In this document: positions 23,701-34,800 of the stretch, piece by piece | How the letters are laid out: each line of letters starts with the position of its first letter | How positions within the stretch are numbered: the stretch's first letter is position 1 | NCBI RefSeq assembly: GCF_003590095.1 | Contig: NC_039488.1 | Location: 1,302,001 to 1,366,000 of the forward strand | Length of the DNA: 64,000 nucleotides | Direction: 5' to 3' | From: Trichoplusia ni | Taxonomy: Eukaryota; Arthropoda; Insecta; Lepidoptera; Noctuidae | Notes under the pieces: generated by a model | What the model was told of the DNA's origin: nothing | Seen by the model: only the letters and a program-made list of their open reading frames with translations | Database searches by the model: none | Program-made: the position numbers and the translations under genes

Positions 23701-25769
23701 TTTGGCATGCATTCGTGCAATACGAAGAAATCATAACTGACTTGATCTAGCTATCTCATATCTCAACCATATAATTCAACTATAACTTAAAAGTTTCAAT
23801 CTTAAAGTCTATTTTAAAATATTTCGGAGGACTATAAATCAAAGAATAGATGTGTGGTAGTACAAAAATTGTACTATCGGTGAAGAAAGGCGTCTCAAAG
23901 ATAAGTAAAAAGAGGTCGACAGATTCTTATTAAAACGTTATCAATTTAAAAAATGCGAGAAAGTTTTTGACCTCAAAAGTTCATAAACACTTTTAATATC
24001 TACAAAGACGTTATCATCGTTCGTGTTTACTGAAAACGTAAGTGTTAATCTTTGTTACAACCGTTACATAAATAATCTGTGATGTTTTTAATATCTAAGT
24101 TACATCATTCGAAGAAAACAGTAAACATGTATTGTAAACTATTTTGATACGCTATCAAGTGTCAGTAGTTCAAGGTATAAACGTAAATATTGTTTATGGT
24201 AATCATGTGCAATTCAATATTGTAAATGGGACGCAAAAATATTTAAAAGTAATGTTGAGGTTTAGATTAACCAAACTCAAGATACATCCTTTAATTAGGT
24301 AATAGAAAAACAAAATCAAAAATAATTAGATTAAAACGATATTAATTCAAACTTCACAGAGGCAATTCTATTTAATTCTAATTCTCATCTTGATACAAAT
24401 TTTATTCCATCTTTTGTACAATTATTGTACGTTTAATACACTGTTTTTAATCTACCACTGTAATGAACTAATTTTCTACGTAACTTGCGTAATTTACAAC
24501 TTACAACAACATACTTCAAACATTGCAAACCCAAGAACTACATTTTGCAGCGGTGTTTTTAAAAGGCGCTCAAATAGATTTGTTTTGCGCACAACAATTT
24601 TCATTCATATCTTTTGCTATTCAATTTGAAGCATTCAATATTTAGTTCTTTTGTCATCATTTTGTGTCGCGCAAAAGGGTTTTTGAACCTAGACCCTGAG
24701 CGTTTCAACTATTACCTGCTCAAAACAAAAGAAAGAATCTTAGAAAGCAAAAGTCTCCCATTCATTTCAATTCATACATAAGAAGAGAAATATTATGTAA
24801 TGACCACAGTTGTTCTGTTACACTTAATAAACAAACAAATGAGCATCAGCAACTGAGTTAAGACCAACTGCCAAGTAAGATGATCATTTTTGTTAAATAA
24901 AAAGGTTTGGTTCCACGGAATACGAATTGATGTAGGGTGTGACTGAAGTCTGAAGTCCACCTACCTCTGTTTCAGTGATGTCCCGAGGTAGTTTGACGTG
25001 TTCAGCGGTGATGCCGATGTTCTCCGCGGCCTTGAGCTTCATCCTGATGTAGACGTTGGAGTCCTCGCGGCCGCCGACCTGCACGATGGCAAGCCGAGGG
25101 GCAAAGTTCGACCATTTCGAACGTGCCTCCTGCACCTGCTGGCGAAGGTCATTCTCAATCGACCTGAGAATAAAATAAGGTTTTATTAGAGTTTGTAGGC
25201 CCAAAAATCACGGTACAGAGTCTATCATTAACTGGTTAATGTTGTAGTTCTAGAAGTAGAGTGCACTACTCTCTTCTGCTGTCAAAGCTAATAACTTGGT
25301 TAAGAGGAGAAGAAGAGTCACAACCGTTCTGCTTCAGAGGTGGTGACAGGCGCTTTGACGACTACTCAAAATAGAAGAGCTGGCAGAAATCCTTGCGCAA
25401 AAAAACGACAGTTAATATCGACGTTACAAAAACAATGTAAGATCAGGTAATCAAAAACAAAAGTCGTAGAAAGCTATTGACAAAATTCTGCACTGGTTGT
25501 TCAAGCTTGCTAACTACCTGAGGGTTAAAAAACATGATCGCACACTAAGGAATCGTGGTGTTTATAAATCTGAGAGAGTGAGAGCTTGCCAAAAATAAAC
25601 CGAGACAACTCACACTAAATGATTTCGTTTGCCAAAAAACTCTAAACAAATGCCACTACAAAAAATAAAACAAAAATAAAAAATTAACAATTTTTTGAAA
25701 AAAATCTCAATAGTTATCAAAAAATATTTACTTAGCGACTGCAGTTCCTGAAATCGGTTCCGCGACCAT
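14769..25769 (-). CDS. MTHFD1: C1-tetrahydrofolate synthase, cytoplasmic trifunctional enzyme
   Basis: Exons, 5' to 3': 25732-25769, 24965-25163, 23140-23276, 22648-22882, 22455-22566, 21721-21946, 21271-21444, 20843-21008, 20405-20708, 19960-20177, 19495-19705, 17096-17244, 16431-16534, 15972-16257, 14769-15011. They sum to 2802 nt with every phase matching: 933 residues, against 935 in human. It interconverts one-carbon folates for purine, thymidylate and methionine synthesis (methylene-THF dehydrogenase, cyclohydrolase, formate-THF ligase); Drosophila pugilist. The N-terminal dehydrogenase/cyclohydrolase has YIRMK (Tyr51, Lys55), VQMPLD and GRSRIVGTP. The ligase starts near residue 300 with P-loop TPTPLGEGKSTT, RQPSQGPTFGVKGGAAGGGY and ends GLPTRPSIYDIDL...GLF. 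No organelle targeting peptide is seen. The linker between halves (SPPP region, exon 21721-21946) is the most diverged part. It is convergent with AQR. Confidence 0.97.
15064..15150 (+). repeat. LINE ORF tail remnant
   Basis: The plus-strand frame reads RSHWRTYGEAY..., resembling the C-terminal tail that lepidopteran non-LTR elements have after reverse transcriptase (usually W-R-x-x-G-E-A-Y-V-Q-Q-W). It is a short remnant in the last MTHFD1 intron. Confidence 0.5.
15793..15819. repeat. Perfect 11-bp inverted repeat
   Basis: GCTAGCTTTAG, 5-base spacer TCTAG, then CTAAAGCTAGC: a short perfect palindrome in an MTHFD1 intron. Confidence 0.7.
17767..17935 (+). repeat. tRNA-derived SINE, second family
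   Basis: The head GACCTCCGTGGTCGAGTGGC (A box) and GGGTTCGATCCCCGG (B box near 17827-17841) are well preserved. The body differs from the 10928 and 13931 types. It sits directly beside the motif-rich region 18118-19196 in an MTHFD1 intron. Confidence 0.7.
17944..18315 (-). CDS. Unrecognised 123-codon ORF, doubtful
   Basis: Met-initiated frame in an MTHFD1 intron. Its first 20 codons are the complement of three repeat motifs at 18266-18320, and the rest is Lys/Ile/Leu-rich (EDNLGKRVDLGKRFAFIRKI). No family was recognised. It might be a fragment of a protein carried by whatever element owns the motifs, or chance in AT-rich DNA. Confidence 0.15.
   Translation of the reverse strand: MPWTPVSLPCMHVSSPWHGIFNLVYLVSFLSYLLDIKQNCISDRKLEKTLFFIVLKLKNKKSTEMKIFLDLLKFTPLEDNLGKRVDLGKRFAFIRKIEKKSNTVLCIYEINADNITYIVLNPK
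18118..19196. repeat. Interspersed cluster of at least 14 CACGGCGATGAAA-like motifs
   Basis: Copies begin near 18266, 18287, 18308, 18505, 18526, 18557, 18628, 18642, 18798, 18987 and 19183 on plus, and 18118, 18574 and 18594 on minus. Consensus: CAYGG, then CG, CA or AA, then ATGAAA. Four copies are the exact 13-mer CACGGCGATGAAA. Spacing is irregular and the DNA between copies is AT-rich and unrelated, so it is not a simple tandem repeat. Dense short motifs in mostly one orientation recall subterminal transposase-binding sites of class II elements (as in En/Spm and Ac), but I found no termini. Confidence 0.85.
19785..19905 (-). repeat. SINE tail relic
   Basis: Plus-strand CTTGTGTCACATACATTCAA and AAGCATTCGTGGATCACAAAA match the 3' body of the 13931-type SINE in reverse. 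The tRNA head is missing. It is in an MTHFD1 intron. Confidence 0.45.
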
Positions 25770-27040
25770 GTTTAGTGTTGACCGTAAGCTTGCTCGGTCC
25801 CCGGTCGACTGGAGATGAGACCGAGGGGACCTGACACGAGCTGCCGACCCCTTAGATAACCCCGGCTACATATGGTACCACATGGTATCCAGCCAAATAT
25901 TCCTCAAACTAGTTGTAATAGGTTTTTGAATAAAACTGGTTAATTCTTGTACTTTTTGTTTGGTTTGAGTTTTTTTTAATTTGCTGATAAAGCAGTTAAG
26001 GCATTGAGGCACACCTTTCAGGTAAGTTTGTAGCCTACCTACTAAGTATGTATGTATATAGATTATACCTAATTAATATTACTTACGTAACTAATAAAGT
26101 TTTGCTGCAATCGTTTGCTATAACACAAATGTAAGTAAATAAGGTTCTGCTGTTATATAATTAAATAATATCTAGTTATAGCCAGCTATGATCCCTATCC
26201 CTGTAAGTCTGATAATTTATATGTACTGTAAGCCCATTGCTAACGGTTTACATATTTTGTTAGATAGTGACATAAAAAAGTGAGATGACTCCGGTTATAA
26301 CCTCCTTTTTATTTACCACAAAAATGTTTACTTGACTTTTACGTAAATTATGATAAATTATGACTAATTACACAATGTCATAAGTTCATGTGATACAATT
26401 AAGTTTCCAAAATAGGAGAGATATTTCACAACAATTTGTTAATTATGACGACATTCTTTTAAAAATATGAACGTATACCTCTTTTTCTGAAAACTATCTA
26501 AAAAACATCGGAATACAAAGCACTTCAGGAGAAAGAGTATTAATTATAAAGTGTTACCGTACCTTAAACACGCATTTGAAATTTTCCTCACAATTAGTCT
26601 AAAGGGCGAACTTTTAAATAAAAACATGATAAAATTAACAGGTATCAATAGCTACAACGACCACCAGCAAACAACTCGACGTTACTTATATTAGGATAAT
26701 TAAAACACAGCGATAGTTATACTAAACCATTTGAAAAATAAATTTTAAGATAATACGAACTGTATCTAATTATGTAAATTGTTTACGCCTGTTCTTCGTA
26801 CAAACATATTATTTTTGTATTGTGTATTGATAGGTCAACAAATGATGGATTCTGACGTACATTATGATAACGAATAACGATCTTGAGACAACAGCAAATT
26901 GTTGTGCGGTTTGACCGTGGCAAGGGTACAGTTTCACGTATTGAATGCAATTTGCAAATTGCCTTCATCATTCATTTACCTAGTGTAATATAAAAATAAG
27001 AATAAAGTCTTCATTTTCCAAAAAATATAGACAACTTGTG

Positions 27041-27130
27041 ATCCCACACGGGAATTGAACCGTAGACCTCTTTTTGCCTGCCAGCGTCGAGGAAGGCTGT
27101 TTTACCTTTGGCCAAGAAACCCTAATAACA
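27041..27130 (-). repeat. tRNA-like SINE relic
   Basis: The minus strand carries GGTTCAATTCCCGTGTGGGATC (B-box region) and a CTTGGCCAAAGGTAAAAC A-box-like head. It is too irregular for a functional tRNA. Confidence 0.45.
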
Positions 27131-27693
27131 AGTAGGTATCTTTAAATAGAGAGTAATAGATATAATCTGCATCTAAGTGTCAGAATAGTTGGAAATTTGG
27201 AACTACCAACGATTCAAGTTTTTTACGCGTGATCACATTTAAATGTTAATCGAAAGTAATTGGTTCAGCAAGCACGTACATATGTACAAACATAACCTAA
27301 TTCAGTAATCCTAATAAGTGAGTTTAAATTAGTCTAAACCATCCTGGACGCCTTCCAAACGCATACAAAAACAAACGATCAAACCATAATTGTGTGTGTT
27401 GTGTATGTCGAAACTTACAGTTTAAATATGTTGATAAGAAGAATACGCAAAATTCCTAAGTACTTATCTAATTAACTACTGACTATACATATTATTCTCA
27501 GCAAATATCGAAAATCAATATAATAATATTTCTATTCTACATAATTATATCCTCATTCGAATTTGCATAATTTCTGCAGAACTTTCGTCTTCATATCTCC
27601 TAAAATTGCCTATCGCCGCCTCTTAAATTTGGACTGTTCACGTTAAAAGCTGTGGAGAAGAGACCGCTCTACTGCATGTAGGGCGCTCTGACA

Positions 27694-27826
27694 GGCCTGT
27701 TGGTCTAGTAGTTAATGACCCTGACTGCTATATCGGAGGTCGTGGGATCATTTCCCACCCAGGACAAATATTTGTGTGAAAAGCACTATCATTCATCAGC
27801 ACGTCTGGGTGTAATTTATATTTTAC
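27694..27826 (+). repeat. tRNA-derived SINE, same family as 10928
   Basis: GGCCTGTTGGTCTAGTAG head, damaged B box GTGGGATCATTTCCCACC, AAATATTTGTGTGAAAAGCAC and a CTGGGTGTAATTTATA tail. Confidence 0.7.
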
Positions 27827-27827
27827 T

Positions 27828-28045
27828 AGCTGTTGCCCACGACTTCGTCCGCGTAGTAGATATAAAGATGAATAATTTTCCCTGTTTTTCCACATTTTCC
27901 ATTGTATCTTCGCTCCTATTAGTCACAGCGTGATGGTATATAGAACCTAAAACCTTCCTCGATGAGTGGTCTATTTGAACCAGTAGTTCCTGCGATGAGC
28001 GCGTTCAAACAAACAAACTCTTCAGCTTTATATGTATATTAGTAC
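27828..28045 (+). repeat. Non-LTR element 3'-end relic (CTAGCTGTTGCCCACGACTTC type)
   Basis: TACTAGCTGTTGCCCACGACTTCGTCCGCGT is an insect repeat consensus found widely in moths and beetles. It follows the SINE directly and decays after about 200 bp. A relative starts at 33421. Confidence 0.5.
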
Positions 28046-30859
28046 AGATATGTATTCAAAATATATAAGAATGTTTTTCAGTTGTCTAGTACATTAAAAG
28101 AGTGCCTCTAGGCTTCTTGTCCCAAAAGTAAAAATCGGTCTTTTAACCACAGGAAATGTATCAATGAGAGTGAATGTTAAGTTATAAATCCTTTTACAAA
28201 AAAACAATCAAGTTTGAATAAAAAGTTATGCAAAGTAAAATCTAATTTATTTCAATGGATGCTTATTAAGAGAGCAAATTGACAAAACGGACATAATCAT
28301 AATATTCGTTATATTAATCAAGTTACTGCAATGTATTATTTAATTAAGATACAGACATACCAACCAAAATTGGTAATGTAATATTTTTTACACTATTATT
28401 TGTATGGGTTTCATTTTTAAGCTTCTAAGATTCACCTTTTATAAGATATCTAAACTAAAAAATCTATGTTGAAATTCACATATTGTTATTTAGCACAAGA
28501 ACTAACATCCACTTACTTAAACGAAAATGGACTTTATCGAATTGAGATAGAGACGCTTTTTGCTATGCTAGTTGTTCATTATTTGATTTCGTGTTTGTCA
28601 CTCAAGTACAGTATTAAATTAATACCACATGCATTTCTATCACGTTGAGCAAGCGATTGCGGCGAAATATAATCCATTAACTTCCTCATACGTTCTTTAT
28701 ATACATACATACTCTATACATATTTAGACATATGTAAACGTAAACAATTAATAGCAATTCGATCTAACACTAATCTTTCATCACAAAATAAAAGACATTA
28801 GATTTTGTACAGAGTAGGTAGGTAGTTTCCTGTCATGCATACGCCAATTAAATATCTATACTTAATTTTATATCGCAAAATAAACACATAAGACTTTGGA
28901 CAGAATAGGAAAAAAACATGTTCATGACATATAAACGCGTTAAAATTACTTATGGCAACGTAAAAACTAAAATTTAAGAGATACTGCACAAAAAATGATT
29001 TGCCTATTCATATAATAACAAGTTAATTCATATATTATCCAAAGAACTATTAATAACTTAAATACGTTTCAGTTTAATAATGGAATGAAGGAACGTGACG
29101 TTAACGACAGTTTAATTACCATAAAAGGAGGAATATTCTGAAGTATTTTGAGATATTTTGTGAATATTATTTTCGTATATTCAAGTTCATATAACTTGAA
29201 TATACGATTTATAACTTTCAGAATAATTGCCATGAACCTACTTACAGCTGTACAATCACGATCTGATAAGAGTTATCACAGCATTTACTTCCTTTTAACT
29301 TTACAAGGTCTAAGGTCATTACACTTAGTTCATGAATGTTAAAATAGGTTATTTGTTTAATTCTTCATTCATAGTTACATATACGAGCACTTGGATTTTA
29401 TATTGAATAAATGAATATATAATATACAAAAAAAACTATAAAAAATCTTCTAAACTACCAAAACCGTTTAACACATCTTTTTATAATGAAATATAATAAA
29501 GATGGAACAAATCGAATAGAACCTACTTACCAATCAGCTGTTCAAACACCAACCACAAATACTCCAAGACTTAAACAAAAACAACACACAAATACTCACT
29601 CTAATACTGGATCCAAACTCCCTTGTGGCTGCCACATTGTTTACAACTATTATGTAACAAATATAATGTTTTTAATTCACTTAAATGTGGTTTTTGAGTC
29701 TACCGCGACCACCGGCGTCTGCTCATTGACTACAACCTACTGACGCGGTGTGCGTGTCTAGAATTGTAACCTGTTTGGCAGGTCCATGGCCGTAAACCCA
29801 CCGGTATTGTTTTTATACTTATTTGACTCTATTATACCACTTAGATGACCATTTGAAATAGTAGTGTTATTTAGTGACTTTGAATATGTCACGTGTATGT
29901 GTGTAAACATGCGATGCTGTGTACTTGTTAAACTATTGCTGTTAAAATTACTGATTAGTATATCCCAAGTAAGTGTGATGCTATAAATACTGGTGTATAG
30001 ATACCCCACAGCTGGGCAAAGGTTTTCTATGTGGGCGACAAGAAAAGGAATATAAGTACAGCCAAAAATATAAATAAAACAAAATTTGAATATACGTTTG
30101 TATATTTTTAATCATTTTGTATGATAAATCAAAAGTTATGTCTAAACATATATTTTTTAACAAAAAAATAGTGTATTTAACACAGTCTATTGTATCACAA
30201 CGGTCTAATCAAATTTAAATTTTGTAGAATACTAATATAAATTATAGTATTATCACTCAGTCAAATCACTATTTTAGTGATTTATTTTGAATGGAATCCA
30301 AGTTAAATATTTTAATTAGATGACTATCTATGGCGTTTTATAATATTATTTGAGGTAATTGAGTAATATCAGATTCAGATCTTTGCGCATTAACGGTATA
30401 TGCACAAATAGTAACAAAAGCAAAGTATCGAAATTAAGTAATCAGGAACTCATAACCAAGAAAAAATGTTTTGGTGGTTGACATATTATTATCACAAGAT
30501 TATATAAAAAAAACTATAACAAACTTATGTTCAAAAATAGTGCAAGAACGAATCCAATTTAACAAGTATAATAACTTTAAAAATAAAGATAAGTAATGTC
30601 TGTACCAGTTTAAAAAAAAATCTGTTAAATATTTTTGCGTTACAAGAAACCTATTTATACACGACCGGATTCGCTTTTGAAAACAATATGCAACATAAAA
30701 GTAATGAACTTAATAATAAAAACAGAGTCAAACGGTTATTTTCCTTAGTCAAGATAAAAATCTAGTACAGCAAGAAACATAACATCGTAATATATAAGTA
30801 TGACAGATTTATGCAAAATGTTAGCTTTAGTCAACGACTTTCTTATGACGTGACCCCCC

Positions 30860-31000
30860 TAGATCTACCTACATGCATTGCACTAGTGGAAGCGAGACAG
30901 AGCACTATACCATTGTAGAGTGGTGTCTCTCCTTCACGGGAGCATTGCATGCCTACCACTACGTCATTAAAAAGTACTGTTTACGGCTGTAGTGGTAGGC
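30860..31000. repeat. Imperfect palindromic repeat element
   Basis: ACATGCATTGCACTAGTGGAAG...GAGACAGAG on one side is mirrored by GTCTCTCCTTCACGGGAGCATTGCATGC on the other, about 30 bases apart at the centre. It is probably a MITE-like fold-back; ends are not certain. Confidence 0.45.
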
Positions 31001-31874
31001 GGGATAGATAGATGTAGGCATTTTCACAAGCGATACAGATGATGACGTTGAAAGTATTGAAAGTCTTATTAGGAGTCAAGTAGCTTGGACTCTATATATT
31101 ATCCACACAGTTAAGCGCCTAGATCATCATTTCGCATTTATGGAGGGAGGAAGAGAAAAAAAATATATAAAAATAACATTAGAAAAAGTAACTTTCTTAA
31201 ACCTCACTTTTTAGTACAAAAATGCGTAATTTAATTACGCGTATGTCTAGCTATACTCCTATCTATCTATCTATTATAGTACTTATAATATTTGTATTTT
31301 TCAGATGACTTTGTTAATACAATTTGTTGAGTGCAAACATAACTATTTATAAACTATTCTAATTAAATCGTTAAACGCTAAGACATGAATATTTAAACAT
31401 TGTACGCGTGACATGGTTGCACATCGTTTAAAGTGATTGATTGACTGTCTCAACATAGAGATTGAAACGCACAACATAGCACAAAAGTGTCTTACAGGAA
31501 CAAAAAGTATGGCAACAGATAATACCAATAGTTAAAATAAGAAGAAGCAACGTCATACTCAAAACTAAAGAAACTTTGTTTACTTAAGGACGATAAATTT
31601 TAAGCCGCAAAAAACAGTTTCCAGATTAAGTATTCAACAAATTGTATTTATGCACACTGTACAGTCAGCAGCGAAATTCCATGTAAGCTATCAGATCAAC
31701 GACGATTTTTTGAGTTAATACTGAGGCCAAGATACAAATTAATTCTAAAACTGGGAATCAAGTAAAAACTAAAACCAATACAGTGATAACGTTATATATT
31801 TAAAGCACTTTGACAGTCTTACTTTGCTCATTAACTTCTGCTGCTGACCATTCTATGTACATTTACTAGAGTAT

Positions 31875-34800
31875 TTAAGTCTGTAGTGATCGGAAGTCCT
31901 CTTCCTTTGCCCTGTGGGCGTTGGAGTACAGATGTATGCGCATCGCGTGTAGCGGCATCAGATCCGTGCAACACAATTTGCATGTAAACTCCGCACTGGA
32001 TGATAATGGGGACCTGTACAGAAATAATGACATAAATTTATGACCACTCATATGAAGGAGTTCTTGACTTCAAAAATGAGGTTCTTAATTCGTTTTTTTT
32101 TGTTTGTTGTAGAGTTTCAGAAAGGATTTGGTCATTAAGCGTTTGGTCCCATAAAAAAAATCGTTAATTTTTGGTCAGTAGATTACAATTAATAACAAAA
32201 GTATACAACCAACTTAAAGTTTTGAAGTTTTGTATGCTTTTCTTGTTTAAACAATATTATGACAGTACAACTTTTCCCAAAGTCGTCAAAACTTTCGGAG
32301 ATAATATAAAAAAAAACGTACTTCAATTTTATAATCCAAATTTTGTATAAAATCTAGCAGTGCGTTGCGGCGTTATCCGTTACTTGCCAATTAGAGCTAA
32401 TAAGTGCTGTCATTACCAAATGATAGAGGTTCGCTTAATGATAGGTTGTTAGTTATTATGACCAAATTGTTTGTAATTAGGTAATTACAACGCTACAAAT
32501 GTTTATTATACTGATACGGTTTACTTCTCATGAAGAAAAAATTTCTCTATCCACACGCATGCATTTTTAAAAACTTCAATTGCCTGTTATTTTCAGTAAA
32601 ATGCCACACAAGAATTAGTCGAAAACTGTCAGCGTTTATATGAAATTACCTATAAAATTCACACATGATCAAAAAGTTGCACAAGCATAATAAAAAGTGC
32701 GTCTACATGCAACGCAGTGGCAAGGTCGGAAAAAACAACCGTTTTATTTTAAATCGGAGCTAGTCTGATATTAATCTTAGTACGAAATGACAAGCAATTC
32801 ATTTAGAAATAAAAAGAGAAAAACGGCTTTATGGATAGATGAGTGGTTCCATGTAGTGAGAAATCAAAAGAGAAAAACTTCTTCATGGATGGATGACGAG
32901 TGTCCCCACCACGTAGTGAGAAATAAAAAGAGAAGAACGTCTTTATGGATATATGATGAGTGTATCCACGTAGTAAGAAATAAAAAAGAAGAATTTCTTC
33001 AAGATGTAGTGCTTCCACGTGTTACCTGGTGACCTGCAGCTTGAGCAGGTCGTTGTCCTGCTTGAGGCGCAGCAGCAGGTCCCGCGCGGGCGCGCGCAGC
33101 TGCACGGGCGCGTGCAGCGGGAACAGCACGGCGCGCTCCGCCATGTCGGGCACGGAGATCTCCAGCAGCTCGTGCGCCGCCACCGAGCGCCAGTCCCACG
33201 CGTGCGGGACCAGCTCCGGGGCCCGCGCGCGGCGGCGCTTCGTCAGCAGTCTGCTTGTACACGTATATAGTTAGCGCTTCCGTACATCCCTACTAATATT
33301 ATAAATGCGAAAATAGCTCTGTCTGTCTGTGTGTTACGCTTTCACGTCCAAACCACTGAACCGATTTTAATGAAATTTGGTACTGAGATAGAGTTACTAT
33401 TATTAGCTAGTATTATATAAAACTAGCTTTTCGCCCGCGGCTTCACCCGCGTCGATGTTGGTTATATCGCGATTCCAAGAGAACTCTTCAAAAGTCCGGG
33501 ATAAAAACTATCCTATGTTCTTTCTCAAGGTCAACTCTATCTCTGTACCAAATTTTATTAAAATCGGTTCAGTGGTTTAGATGATAAAATCATAATATCA
33601 GATGATGATACCACGCATCGAAATAGCGAAGACGGTGCGCCTGAACTGCCGGTTCAGTCATTTTGCAGATTCATTTGCTTAACAAAAAAAAAGGATTTAC
33701 CCTGCACTAGGATAGTGACCCAAAAGAAAATATCCGTACCATTTTAAACTCTAATAAATACAACAATAAAGCTATATGTTGTCTCTACTGTCAGTATTTT
33801 AGGAGCATAAAACAGCAGGCATTTGGTTACATTTAAAAATATTATATTTCGTGTGTTGGTACAACAAATAACCATGATAAAATTATGGGCCACTTTGGAT
33901 AACTTTATACATATCAATTGTAATCTTGCCGTTGACTTGGTCACATTTTAACTGGTACGGTACATACTTAACTATCAACATATTGTATCGATGAAAAATA
34001 AATACTACGTACTCCATGAGATCCTTGCGCAGTAGCTTGGGCACCTGCGGACGGAACTCGTCGTCAGCTGTAGGCATCTCCTGGCCCTCCTCGCAGAACA
34101 TCATGTAGTCCGTCAGGTGGCGGATGTGATTTATCTAAAGGTATAATGATATGCGAGATGTTACACCACAAGGGAAGTGAAAGTAAGAGTGAAGCTTCAG
34201 ACGAAAATTAATTACGATATAATTATTGTAATTAATTTTGGCCGGCTGGCTAATGGCCAGTAGAGGAAAAATATTTATTGAATCATGAATGCCATTCACC
34301 ACATAACCGTTTGCAACAAATAACAAAAACTTATAAATTTAAAAAATCTAAATAACCACGTTTTTAAATGTCACTACTTTTAAATTTTATCAAATTGGTC
34401 CAGCCGTTTTATTGTTTTAAATTGCATTGTCATGGCGGGTTTGAAGCTACCCTGAAAATATCAGCTAGCTAACTTATCGGGCACTGCCTCAAAATTGAGT
34501 TACAAAAAAAACGACAAACAAACAGTAGTGTGTAAATAAAAACGTGGGAATAACTCACAAATATGCAATTCATGAAAACTAAATAACAGCAAAGAAACCT
34601 TTCACCTAGATTCAATCAGAATTTGAGATAAACAATTATTGTGTTTCATTAAGTTTTTATTTAATTGTTTTTTTCTGTGTACAGCTAAAGGGGTTTTATA
34701 TCTCTAAAAATTTAGTCAAATGTGAGTTAGCAAATGTAAGCAGAACCGCAACCTATGTACGTAAGACAAAGGTGTAAATACTTCTCGATTAGGTAATAAC

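Larger units (their letters stand above)
25770..31874. other. MTHFD1 upstream region and 6-kb intergenic gap before spindle-E 3' end
   Basis: The 5' UTR and promoter of MTHFD1 should lie just above 25770, where a short GC-richer patch (about 25790-25870) stands out. I could not place a start site. The rest is AT-rich with SINE and LINE-like relics (27041, 27694, 27828) and a palindromic element (30860). No exon with splice logic was found on either strand. Confidence 0.6.
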
